Source: Takakia lepidozioides
Lineage: Eukaryota; Streptophyta; Takakiopsida; Takakiales; Takakiaceae
NCBI GenBank assembly: GCA_030704615.1
Contig: CM060731.1
Coordinates: 96,018,756 to 96,082,755 of the forward strand
Direction of reading: 5' to 3'
Length of the DNA: 64,000 nucleotides
The notes under the pieces were generated by a model. The model had not been told where the DNA came from and searched no databases. It saw only the letters and a program-made list of their open reading frames with translations. Position numbers and translations under genes: made by a program. Below are positions 23,060-33,704 of the stretch, piece after piece. Each line of letters starts with the position of its first letter. The first letter of the stretch is position 1.

Positions 23060-23075
23060 AGGGGGGAAGGGGTAA
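23060..23075 (+). promoter_or_regulatory. Polypurine tract
   Basis: GAGGGGGGAAGGGG directly upstream of the LTR start TGTTAGAGG. This is the plus-strand priming site expected at the 3' end of an LTR retrotransposon and fixes the element's orientation as plus. Confidence 0.75.
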
Positions 23076-24050
23076 TGTTAGAGGACTGTCGGGGACTTAG
23101 ACACTTATACGGGATCTGTAGGGTACCCTTAATTTTTGCACAGACTGAGACCAACAGGAGCCTTAGGGGTGACAGCAGCGCACTGTAGAGTGGGGTTACA
23201 CAGCCCGTCACAGTCGTCACAGCCAACACAGCCAACACAGCCCGTCACAGTCGTCACAGCCGACACAGCCAACACAGCCCGTCACAGTCGTCACAGCAGA
23301 CACAGCCGACACAGCCCGGCACAGCCACACAGCCAGTCACAACCCGACACAGCCAAACACAGTCGCACAGCCAGTCACAGCCCGTCACAGTTTCACACAG
23401 CCAGTCACAGCTTGACACAGCTGTCACGATCATAGGGAACGAAGAGTAGGACAGGGAACGACTGTGGGGAACAACACCTGCGAAGGGAACATGTTAGTTC
23501 ACAGACACGGTTAGTGAGGGAAACGGTTAGAACCGCGGAAAGGAAGATAAAGGGAGAAACGGGGAATGGAGGGACATCATTCGGAGGAGGACTTCTTGGT
23601 GATAGAGGAGAGGGGATCGGGCAAAGATGAAGAACGGAAGTGAAGATAGAGAGATGATGAGTAGATGCTTGATATATGCAAGGCTGTAATGATATTGTAG
23701 AGGAGATTAGAGACACAATGGCTTCGGCCTGATACCTGATAAATCATAATCGGATACTTTTACGATACAATCACACTGTGTAGAGAGATCTGAGTGAAGC
23801 TGTGGAATGAATGGATGAGTTGATGGAATCCAATAGATTGATAAAGCAAACTGATACTTAATTATCAATGGTAAGATAGTTAACATGAATACCAAAAGGG
23901 AAACAAATAGGAAACACCCCCATGATACACTAGCTGTAGGTCATGACTGATTGTTCTGCGCGGGCTGAGTACTTAGAGATTTCCAACTCTTCAATCTTGG
24001 AGTTTCCGCCTCGAATAGCGAAGGGATGGGTGAGTAAAAGCCGCGCGACA
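23076..24050 (+). repeat. 975-bp 3' LTR (TGTTAGAGG...GACA)
   Basis: It starts TGTTAGAGGACTG after the polypurine tract and ends ...GCGCGACA, giving TG...CA borders. It contains the GGGTACCC block, a CACAGCC minisatellite (23,195-23,420) and GGAACG-rich words shared with the partial LTRs at 1-386 and 3,465-3,804. Its last 139 bases match 9,569-9,707. The 5' LTR partner with a primer-binding site is not seen. Confidence 0.75.
23195..23420. repeat. CACAGCC minisatellite inside the LTR
   Basis: Short units such as GTCACAGTCGTCACAGCC and AACACAGCC are repeated about 15 times. The array lies roughly 120-345 bp into the LTR, in the U3 part. Other LTR copies carry the same array at the same place with different unit numbers. 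Confidence 0.8.
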
Positions 24051-24297
24051 GTAGGCTTAAATGGGCCCCCATTGTACAGATCAGTACCACCCTACCATTC
24101 GCGAAACATTGCCTTTCAATATGTAATTCTAAAAAACATTGCCGAACCTCCTTCATCGGGAGGTCCTTCTCCCCCTATGACCGTGACACCCTAAACCCTA
24201 TTCCCGCGGACACTCATTTCCGGAAAATAGTCCTGCTCATGTTTTTTTCGACACTTACGACTCTGCTCATGGCTCATGGCTCATGAAATAGCAGCCC
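24051..24297 (+). mobile_element. DNA-transposon terminal fragment
   Basis: It ends with CTCATGAAATAGCAGCCC, the same terminus as the large transposon (47,646), preceded by the typical CTCATG-rich stretch. The right flank is gypsy integrase sequence in mid-gene. The left boundary is unclear because it abuts the LTR end. It has no coding content and may be a short non-autonomous derivative or a deleted copy. Confidence 0.6.
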
Positions 24298-24960
24298 CCA
24301 ATGAGACCATTGAACTATTGACTAAAGGGTTCATGATTGTGCATAGGAATAGTACAACGTATTACCCACAGGGTAATGGGCAGGCAGAGGCTACCAACAA
24401 AATACTATGTACTATCTTGGCTAAGATAGTCAATGCAAACAGAACGGATTGGGATACAAAGCTGCTGACAGCTTTGTGGTCATACAGATTTTTATATAAA
24501 GTCACCACTAAGTATACACCATTCCAATTAGTTTATGGTATGGAAGCTTTACTTCCAGTGGAATTCTTGTTACCTACCATGAGAACGGAATGGGGAAAGA
24601 GAATGGAATTGGAAGATTCGATTAAGGTCAGGAAACATGAATTATACCATGTGGAAGAAGTACGTGCTAATGCAGCTGATAACATGACCAGAATTCAGAT
24701 GAAGAGGAATGAACAGTTTGATGAAGGCAAATTAAAGACTTTTAAGACGGGAGATTTGGTTCTCTGGTTGCAGAAAAAGGGGAAGATTAAAGTTTCTAAG
24801 CTTAAAATCACCATGGAAAGGACCTTATGTCATACAGAAGATGTATGATAACAACACCGTCATGTTACAAACCATTAACAAAGAGATGCTGGGAAGAGTC
24901 AATGCCAATAAGTTGAAGGGGTACAGTGGTATCCATGACAAACCATTGCAGCACGATTTG
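24298..24960 (+). pseudogene. Gypsy integrase C-terminal fragment
   Basis: About 90% alike at the DNA level to 13,290-13,940. It starts inside the integrase core ('NETIELLTKGFMIVHRN'), carries 'YYPQGNGQAEATNKIL' with the catalytic glutamate, and runs open for 190 codons to a frame change near 24,800. The tail 'NKLKGYSGIHDKPLQHDL' follows. It lacks the first two catalytic aspartates because the transposon fragment on its left replaces the upstream part. Confidence 0.85.
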
Positions 24961-24974
24961 CATGCATATGTCAG

Positions 24975-25238
24975 TTGTTGAGACCATGCAGTTGGTTGCG
25001 GCGATTAGTTTTACGACAATGTGATAAGGTGCGCTTTCCTTCTCGCAAGCAGCTTGTGCATGAGCACATCCTGGCGATGCTAGCAAAAACAACGGAGTGT
25101 TACGTACTCCAATCGATTGCAAAATGTGCCACAGCCACAACCACTTTTGATTTGTGGATGTCCAGATCGGGATTTGTTGCTCCATGCCTGAAGGCCATGC
25201 AAAAGGCTCATCGGAGGGACGATGAGCACTCATGAACC
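24975..25238 (+). pseudogene. hAT-like transposase fragment
   Basis: The 86-codon frame contains 'FPSRKQLVHEHILAMLAKT' and 'CATATTTFDLWMSRSGF'. The F/T-D-x-W-x-S block is typical of the start of the hAT catalytic domain (first aspartate). Similarity stops after 'RSGF', where the sequence changes character. No dimerisation domain (hATC) is nearby. Short and partial, so the call rests on one motif. Confidence 0.5.
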
Positions 25239-25239
25239 T

Positions 25240-26900
25240 ATCTACATTGACGCGCAAGAAACCACACTCATCTTCCACTAGTGTTGCGGAGGGCCCCGTA
25301 ACATGTGGTTGGAACCACCTTCCCTTGAAGATAAGAGGTTGGTATCTTGTATACTGAAGTTGGAGTGTGTTCTCAAGCTCCCCAATGTAGTTGAGTGTGC
25401 TCATGGTAGGTCGTGTATCTCCCTTGCCCCACACGGAGTCTTACCAATATATGGCACACAAGCCAGAATCAAACGTTGTTTTGCGCTTCATGTCAAGAGC
25501 ACGAATGCGGAAAAGACGACCGTGCTCCCAAAACACCATGTATGAGGTCGCAAATTGAGAGGGGCCTATTGCAATGTCTTGCACCAAATCTGAAACCACC
25601 TCACCACGAGCAATGGCGCCCTCAAGTCACGTCCACATCACCGTGAATTCTGCAGGCATAAAGCAAGACTCCCCAAAAAAGAAAATTCACCAACCACCAC
25701 GCACATATCTGAGATTGTAGTGACAAGGGAATAGCTCACTTGCGGAGGAATTGAACCTCCGCCCAATTGGATGGCTTACTAGGTCCTCATCCCAGCCACG
25801 ATATTGAAGAGCTGATCTTAGAAACTCCAATTACACTGTAAAGCTTACAACAACCAGTCCAGTACATCCATGGGATAACGTTGTGATGAGGCCGATGTTG
25901 GGAGGGAGACCCCCTTAAATCTCCAAATTGGAGAATCTCTCGACGACTTGACCAAAATGAAGACACCAGAAATCTGGAAATTGGACAGTGCAACGTCTGG
26001 TCCGCACAGTTCATGGACCTGGTATTACAGTCTCCCCAGCGCAGCTCTATTTGCCACCCTCTTCCTCACAATCGTAGTTCGGGAGAAACCACCCGTTCTT
26101 GCTTTTTTTGCCACGGTCCTCCAGCACTGCCTTGGTTTCCTATCATCAATGGAACGGCCCCAAGATAAACTGTCATGATCACAAGCAATGCCCTCGACAG
26201 TGATGCTTAGTCTAAGAATGAAGTTGAAACAAAAAGAAATACTCGCCAACGTCCATGAATGGGTGAATGCAGGGTTGACTGGACCAAAATGGACGTTACC
26301 AGCACAGTTTTAGATGACTGCAACTGATGGTGTTATCAATTGAATTTGAATTAACTCATTAAAACCAGAAGCTTCAATACGCACCCATAGCAACTCTCCA
26401 ATCATGAATCCGATAAGAAATGACTCCGCTATGGACTTTTGAACACCGTCATTGTGGACTGTTACCGCAGTGAATGGAATTACAATGGACTCAAGTTCTC
26501 ATATGTGCCATTGGTGAATTCCACTAAAATTTGGATATAAGGTGGCCATTTTGGTCCACATCATAGGTATGGATTTGAAGTGGAAAAATCATTTGTCATT
26601 TACTCATATGGACTAATATATATATATAAAATAGACGTTTTTTGAAAAGTCCATAGCTCATCTTGTTTTTTGGATTTTGGGTGTCATTTTTTTTCTAGAG
26701 GTATAAAAACCTATAATCTTCAATGGCTAGGTGGCATATTGAATTTTTTTTGTAAACTCTAATTTTTAGTTTTTCATAATTTCTCTAAATAAAAGACTAA
26801 ACTATTTAATAAATTATATATTTAATATTTGGGGTAGGACTCTTTACTAAATATGTTCAGTATACCATTATCTATCACTAAAAATATATTTTGGATAGTA
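25240..26900. other. No recognisable gene
   Basis: Mixed sequence. A minus-strand frame over about 25,230-25,434 ('MSTLNYIGELENTLQLQ...') has no family I can name. From about 26,330 the sequence becomes strongly AT-rich with short TATATA runs (26,611-26,630). No RNA gene passes a fold check by eye. Confidence 0.4.
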
Positions 26901-26903
26901 TCC

Positions 26904-27383
26904 TCAACTTTTGTTTTTTTGGTCATGGACTTTCATGGAGCAGGATCTGCCGTTTTTGGTCCACTCAACCTTACAACTGCCCGAATACATAAATACCTTA
27001 CGAGTTTCAACTTTCTTGAAGCACGTTTCCAGTCTCTCTGGTGTTAACACTGCCTTTCTCCTCAACCTTGAAAGTGTATATATTGCAAATGACCAATCTA
27101 TCATCACCACCATCTCCGTGGGGAATCCCTGGCGATTGCTTTGTAAAGCGAACATGCGACAACACATGCACGTTTTTGGCAACATATAATTGTAGTTCAC
27201 AAGCTTAACGAACGCCTTCAGCCTTAACCTCTTTGCGATCTTCTTCTTTGGCGCCTTCTTGATAACCTGTGAAATGGAATTGCAACAAGACATGACATTC
27301 TTGCTGTTTGGCATGATATGATTGCAGTTCTGAACCCCAATGAAGGCCTTCAGCCTTGACCTCTTTGTTATGGTTTTAGTCAT
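26904..27383 (-). CDS. Hypothetical ORF with an internal duplication
   Basis: A 159-codon minus-strand frame. Two stretches resemble each other: 'SRLKAFIGVQNCNHIMPNSK' near residue 8 and 'LRLKAFVKLVNYNYMLPKTC' near residue 52, each after a Lys-rich run and each followed by a Cys pair. The rest has no known motif. The DNA lies in an AT-rich region among transposon debris. It may be a remnant of a repeat-derived protein or chance. I do not recognise it, and coding status is uncertain. Confidence 0.25.
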   Translation of the reverse strand: MTKTITKRSRLKAFIGVQNCNHIMPNSKNVMSCCNSISQVIKKAPKKKIAKRLRLKAFVKLVNYNYMLPKTCMCCRMFALQSNRQGFPTEMVVMIDWSFAIYTLSRLRRKAVLTPERLETCFKKVETRKVFMYSGSCKVEWTKNGRSCSMKVHDQKNKS

Positions 27384-28990
27384 GGTTAACTAGAATTATC
27401 TACTTCTAGTTAATTAGGACATTTTGGATATTTATATTTGTATTTGGTGTGTTGGGACTTCATTTGGTCTCATATATCAAGTGAGGTATCAAGCCTCACT
27501 TGGGACATGGGGATGGGTTTTCCCTTTGTGAGTGTGGAGGAGGGCTCATCTTCTTGTAGTTGAGCCTCCATGAGCCTCTCTCACATTCATAGCTCTAGGT
27601 GTTGAGAGGAAGTGTGTTGAGAGCTTTGTAGGGTGGATTCCTTTAGCAAAGGTGCCCTTGGCTTGACTTAGTTTATGTGATAGAGTGGATTTCACTTGGA
27701 AGGACTAGGGGGCTTGTTCTTAGTGTAATTGCTTCATGCTTTGAGAGCTTTCATTGTCTTTCACTTCTATCATTTATCATCTTTTATCACTACAAGAAGA
27801 TCTCTTTATGCTTGTAAGTGCGCAGTGTAAGGATCAGTTTTGCACTTGTATGCCAAGGAATTGGAGAGCTTGAGAAGAAAGCTCTTGAGTCACAAGATTT
27901 TGCAAGGATTGCAAGGAGGAAGTCTTGTGTGTGTGGAAGCAAAGATTCTAGGGTTTGAGAATCCTTTGTATGCATTATGGAGTCAATGGTGTGTGCCATG
28001 ACTTGTGGAGAGCAACTAAAGGATTGTTAGTGCTCATTTCACTATCAATCTAGGGTTAAGCAAGTTCAAAGTGTGGATGTTGTGGAAGAGAAGCCAAAGA
28101 GTTGGGCTTGAAGACAACAAGGCCCCAACAAGGGCAAGCACTTGGAGAGCATTAAGAAGCTCAAGAGGTTTTGAAAATGAGCATGTGAAGAAATCTTCCA
28201 ATCATGGTGGTGTGGAGCCAAGCCTAGGGCGCCATTGGAAGGGCTTGGAGAACCTATGGTGGGAAATCTTTGAATGGAGATCATCATTCAATGTAAGCAT
28301 AGCTTCACCCTAACTATGTAATGTGACAAGAGGGAGAGGCAATACTTGGCTATTCATGCTCTTGGTAGTGTGAGCTTTGTGGTGGATAGTTGACCAAGCA
28401 AGTGGTGCATGTGTGGAGCATGCTCTCTTGAGTTTGTAAGTTCAAGTTTGAGAAGGGGAGCTCTTGAACTAGCAAGAAGTGAAGGCCTTGAGATCCATTT
28501 GTGTATGAAGTGGAGAGGTATTGATTCATGTTATAAGGAAGAAGAGCAACACATAGGCCAGAGGTCATGGAATATGCATTCAAATGACCAAGGGGAGCAC
28601 ATGGATGATGGATTAGTGCAAGACCCCAAATGAAGCATATGGCGTGAGAGTGGGATCCAAGGCGGATTGCTTAGGGAGCATTATTGTAAATGACAAGCAT
28701 TGCTCCTACGCATTGAGATAATTTGTGTTAATTGTCAAGTGATGAGGAGACAAATGCATGATTGTTCGGCAATGGAGACATGGTAGTTTGCAATCAAATC
28801 CCAAGGACTAGAAGGGGGATTGATTTGGTGGCCAATGACTTGCAAGTTGAGTTGGACCACTCTTGGTTGCACATTGGGATGGAAGAGAGCAAGAAGATGT
28901 CTCTTATCACCACCTAGAGACCATATTTTGCTTGAGTAGAAGCATAGAGTCAAGGACAGCTTGCATTTTAGCTCTTCATTACAAACCCTA
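27384..28990. other. LTR-like or noncoding repeat, no gene
   Basis: AT-rich and poor in long frames, with many GAGAG/TTGAG words. A palindromic CTAGAATTATCTACTTCTAG word lies near 27,389. General character resembles the LTR-like sequence around 59,300-60,000 (repeated 'gag-agctt' composition), but I cannot align the two by eye. Confidence 0.3.
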
Positions 28991-28999
28991 GTACTATAT

Positions 29000-31335
29000 G
29001 CTCAGACTATACCTCTGATAGTATACCTGACGAGCCCTGAGCGCGCGTGGTCAGGGTGACGGCATATTAGTCTAGGGGGGTCGTGGTAAGTTGCGGTGTA
29101 GATTGGGCTCACTGAACTGCCTACCCGACTTCGATTAGTGCAGGGGGTCCGTGGTCGTACATGGTGGCTATGATCACTATCTAAGTCCTACCGGCAAAGA
29201 GAAATCACGTACTTCTCTTCACAGGGCGAGTTTGCGTTTCTAAGTCCTATGGTAGCCTACAATCTACTTAGTAACTGCCTTCCAAGTCTTTGTGTTTTAT
29301 TGTCTAATTCCTACCGCCTAGGTCCCCGAGCCGCCTATAGCCAGGACATGTTTTAATCCCTTTACAAGGCACCTGCCGAGCCTAGGAAGAAGAGGGAAAA
29401 TCTTCCTCTCCCAATGCCCCTCCTTCACCGAGTGCTCAAGTTCAAGTCATCTCTGGTGGAAGGGCCAACGCTTCCTACCCCAGTGCCTAAAATACTTTGT
29501 CTTAGTAAAGGAGTGGCCAAAATACCTATCATAATCCAATCGGTTCACCAAGTTCAATAAGGTGGTTCTAAGCCTCTCAACTCAATAAGTTCAATCAGTT
29601 TAATCAACGCCCTTCAGGCTATAACGTGCACCACCTGCATCTATCCTATTTAAGCAATTTTGCAAATCAGAAATGTTGGAAAATAAAAGAAATTAAGGAA
29701 ATCAAGAAAAATACCTCCCCTATGGGAAATCCTATAGGGAATCCAAAGATACCCTTGGCGCCTAAAGATGCCCTTGGGAACCTTGTGGGAACCCAATGAG
29801 AACCGAGGAACACCCAGGAACCGTTCCCTGCCGCGGCCCTATCGGATGAATGAATCTCACTGAGAGCTCATCCCTGCCACTACATTCGTTAGTCCAGAAC
29901 AAGCATGTGTAAATAATAAAATAACCACTGGTGGGTCCAAGCCACATTTCACCCCTTTACATTATTTTAAGGCGCTGGTGCGCTTTCCCTCCATGGAAAA
30001 AGTCATCATCTACCTTGGGCTCTGACACAAATGTGCACTGTAGCCGAGTTTTTAGGACAGAGTATTTTCTCTCATCCCTTGTCTCTCGAGGTCTCCGCCT
30101 CTAGCTCACTGCTCACAGACCCGCTTGGCTCTCTCTTGGAGTCATAAGAACACTTCCCTCCAAGGCTACGTCCTCCCAAAATCCTAGATTTTATCTACCA
30201 CTGGCGCCTTAGATAATGGCTCCTAACCCTTAGAGGGGTATAAATTGAATCTAATAGCTAAAGGTAAGAATACCCCCCTTAAAGGGAATTTGCAGACGTA
30301 TTGTCCGCTGGGTAAAACGCCCCCGCCACGTGGCGGGACGCAGATCCGCGCGTAGCGGTCCAAGCCGTGGACCGTTGCGGTTAACGCCGGCGTCCGCCGG
30401 TCTGTCTCAGCTCTTAGTTATCCCGCGGGTAAAGACCGCACCCTGCTCGCACGCCTGAGCCACGCGGCTGATGTACTTGATCTCAGTACGACTTAAGGTT
30501 AGCGCTGGGGCCCCACTCCCCGTACGTTGTGGCTGGGCCACAGCTGCCTCCACGCTTTTAGTAATGGAGTGCCTACTCTCTAGGCGCAACACCCGGGCTC
30601 AGTCGACTCAATAATTTTGCCCCGCTGCTAATCAGCTCCATAAATCACCAAACTTGGTGACAAACTACAATTATATCCCCGTATCATCCTGTAAATTCTC
30701 AGCTCCATCGGTGGTAAAAAGTTGCGCTTTTGGCTTTCGTCGTATTTTCGCTACACACAGATTTTGTGGTATTTTTGGAAATCAAATCCCTGGTGATGGC
30801 TCTGGGGTCTTTGACCCTGCCACTGAGTCATAGGTTGTCCGGAGTCCCCTCCAGTTGTCCCGCACCACTAACAAGTCCACGCTTCGCCGTTTGAAGTCGT
30901 CCTGACCTGTTGTCATTCCGATGCGGCTAATTGCTTTGTTGCGATATTTCATCGCTTTACATGTCATTTCCACCAATTGCCAAGCTCCTCGCCGTGTGTT
31001 CCTACTGGACTTGAAAGGCGGGAGAAAAGAGAGATCGCAATCTGGGACTGGAACAGTCGTCCTGTTTCGTTTGAACAGGATTAACTTGCCATTTCTGGTA
31101 CCGAATTGGCAGCCTAATCTGCTCTCGATGCAGCTTCCTACGGTCATCTTGACGCCAGAGTTCCACTCCATGATCGTCGCAGACACTGTCTAATTTCCTA
31201 CGTGCTTTACCAACGATTTCCACACAACTAACAAACTAACCTGTTTTGGCAGTACAATGCCGAAACCGCTTGTCTTATGATAAAAAACGATCTGAAAAGA
31301 AAAGTGTACCAAATATGCATCTACAATACCAAACA
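29000..31335 (-). repeat. LTR-like region, reverse copy (pairs with 58,382-61,060)
   Basis: Its reverse complement aligns, with moderate divergence, to 58,382-61,060. Shared words in order include TGTAGATGCATA, GATCGTTTTTTATC, TTTCGGCATTGT, GCGATGAAATATCGCAACAA, a GC-rich block with CCGCTGGGTAA (30,305-30,600), and a GGTTCCC-rich stretch near 29,780. Minus-strand frames at 30,782-31,186 are open but show no domain. I take it as 3' untranslated plus LTR sequence of the retroelement family that carries the C5 methyltransferase fragment. Confidence 0.5.
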
Positions 31336-31690
31336 AGAGTTGTCCCTCTGACTATACGAGGTATCACCATATGTGAACCCTAATGTGAGACTATACCTCT
31401 GTTAGTATACCAAATATGAGCTTGTCCCTTTTACTAGACCTCTGTTGAGGTTTCACCATATATGAACCCTAATCTCAGACTGTACCTCTGTAAAGGTATC
31501 ATTGATATAAGGGACCCTAGCAACCTCAGACTATACCTTCGTTAAGGTATCAACATTGAAATGACTTAGTGAAAGTTAAGGGCCTTTGGAGGATTGTTTG
31601 GAGGATATTTGAGGGCCCTTGGAGGATTGTTTAGAGGATCTTTGGTTCTACCCTACTTGACATGGCTTGCAGGGACCTCTCATGGATGTG
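31336..31690. repeat. Dispersed repeat shared with 53,450-53,530 and 54,600-54,780
   Basis: The block ACCTCTGTAAAGGTATCATT...AGGGACCCTAGCAACCT...GGGCCTTTGGAGGATTGTTTGGAGGAT is repeated nearly unchanged at 54,596-54,720. The neighbouring 'ACCAAATATGAGCTTGTCCC' part is found in reverse near 53,490. Noncoding. Confidence 0.65.
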
Positions 31691-32530
31691 CACAGCTCAT
31701 TGTAACATGTTGGGGCCTCGACTCGAGCTCGGACGGGCCTAAATGCTCCTAAACAGGATGCTTCTGGGAGTCCTAATTCTTGGCTCCTGTAATAACAGAA
31801 AAGATTGGATACCCGAGGACCCTACCCATGAAATAGACGCACCATTTCTAACTACAATCTAACTTGGTTAATGACCTCTCATGGATTTCGCAGAGCTCAT
31901 GATGAAATTCTTGACCTAAGAAACGATTGGATCCATTCTGAACCTTAGGGGACCATACTCTGGAACAATGTATCATTCTATCTAAAGAGGTCACAGGCCC
32001 TTCTGGGTTTTCCTGTGCCTGACGCCCTTCACTCATGTGAGGGGAGCAACAACCACTGCTCTACAACTCACCTTTTACCCCCTCACTGCTTCTGATTTCT
32101 CTCTCTCTACGAGGAATGCTGCAGCGGGGTAAGGTGAAAATGACAAAAGGTTTAAGGTTAGAATCCCCGTGCGGGAAGTCGTTGTGCTCCATGCAGGGAG
32201 CATCAGTATACTGCAGAATGCTTGATACAACAAGCATTTACTTTTTCTCGAGATATGCTTGAGCAGACACAGATATATTATGTGATAAATAAACAAATGA
32301 TGATCGACAGTGTGCATTGAACAAGAGTGCATATATTAGCCAACCCATTGTTCTCATTCCTGCACCTATGGTTCTTCACTTAGTAAAGAAGAAAATAAAC
32401 TCACAACACGTGATTAATAACGAAGATGTATGAAGTCTTCTACTTGGCAATTGGATGGTCATAGCTTTCATAGCTTATGCCATATCAAACGAATTCTAAT
32501 TCTACAAGGTGGGTTAGATTACTGCACTCT
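31691..32530. other. No recognisable gene
   Basis: No long frame with a recognisable domain and no repeats beyond short words. It is probably LTR or flanking sequence of the minus-strand gypsy element whose pol lies at 47,659-51,272. Confidence 0.35.
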
Positions 32531-32926
32531 ATGTGCCCCGCATCCCAAGGTCTGTCCTTGTGGATTCCAATAACTACCCGAAAATTCACTCTGGAGAACA
32601 AACCACCTCTTTAATGCAACTACGTTGCCCCGCATCCCAAGATCTACCCCTGGAACTCCAAGAAAAGGTGTCAATAACCTACTTGGGTAAGAGCCCTACT
32701 GACTTCTTCCCATTGGAGAAGTTTCATTGGATTATTGCAACTTAGTTGCCCCGCACTCCACCTCGTTGTGGAGCTCCAATAACCAATGAGTCAATGAATA
32801 GGAAATACCAACATTTCCTTCCGACAAACCGGGACGAAATCCTGAAGATCTCTCCCTTAGTGGGGGGAATTAGTTCATTGGTTAATGGAACTCACATGTA
32901 ATAGTGCTTGCACCGGACACCGTTCG
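32531..32926 (-). repeat. 3' LTR start and pol stop of the interrupted gypsy element
   Basis: Minus-strand reading: the pol frame that was open at 47,659 continues here as 'ANGVRCKHYYM' and stops (about 32,892-32,926). A purine stretch GGAAGGAAA leads into TGTTGG at about 32,815, a likely LTR start. Inside the LTR-like part, three imperfect direct repeats begin with GCCCCGCA at 32,535, 32,627 and 32,748. The far end of the LTR is not resolved. Confidence 0.6.
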
Positions 32927-32938
32927 CCAGATTGGGGA
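32927..32938. repeat. Target-site duplication, left
   Basis: CCAGATTGGGGA, identical to 47,647-47,658. Removing one copy and the element between restores an open gypsy pol frame, which confirms it as a duplication made at insertion. Up to 12 bp; 9-12 bp is usual for MULE-type elements. Confidence 0.88.
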
Positions 32939-33184
32939 GGTTTGCTATTTCATGAGCATGAGCGGCATGAGCGGCATGAGCAGAGTAGTAACACAATCGG
33001 TTTTCATGAGCAGAAGTACAAATTTCGAAAATAAAAAACAATAAAAAACAATAAAAAACAATAATTTAATGCAATGTGTCAGAAAAAACAAATATATTAT
33101 TCGGCCCCTTGAAGGGAAAATTGCACTTTTGACAGTTGTGCTCATGATATTTTGTCTTCCGCTCATGCCAATTCCTAGCGACAT

Positions 33185-33560
33185 GTGCAAATATGGCGCC
33201 GAATTTCGCGGTAATAGGGTCCGTAACCTGAAAAAACGGCGACGTATTTCGCGGCAATAGGTCTCTCTGGCGAAAAATGGTGCCGAATTCCGCGGCTATA
33301 GGTCCCCTCATGACAGGTAATTCGGCGCCATTTTTCCAGTGCATGTTCGGACTTAGCCAGTTTTCGGCCCAAAAAAGAGAAATTCGGCGCCATTTTTCCA
33401 GACACGGTACCAGTGCATGTTGGGACTTAGCCAGTTTTCGGCCCCAAAAAGAGAAATTCGGCGCCATTTTCCCAAACACAGGTACCAGTGCATGTTGGGA
33501 CTTAGCGAGTTTTCGGCCCAAAAAGAGAAATTCGGCGCCATTTTTCCAGAAATGGCCCCA
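33185..33560. repeat. Subterminal hairpin array (~70-75 bp units)
   Basis: About three to four units of GAAATTCGGCGCCATTTTTCC plus GTGCATGTTGGGACTTAGCCAGTTTTCGG, with degenerate units to the left. They share the ATTCGGCGCC core and the GGGACTTAGC word with the intronic arrays. They lie 250-620 bp from the left terminus, downstream of the transposase stop. Confidence 0.8.
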
Positions 33561-33704
33561 GAACTGCTTCTGTTGGATCTCAGTTTGAATGGAATATTGC
33601 CTCATTCCAGGAGTTTTGGGGTGCATTTCATTACACTGCAAAAAAAAGTCTGATACAGCAAAATGCATTTGAAAATATCCATATGGAGGATTCCGTTTGC
33701 CCCA

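Noticed and set aside
25738-25790. tRNA-like T-arm on the minus strand (GGAGG-TTCAATT-CCTCC)
   Set aside because: No matching acceptor stem, D-arm or anticodon arm can be folded upstream.
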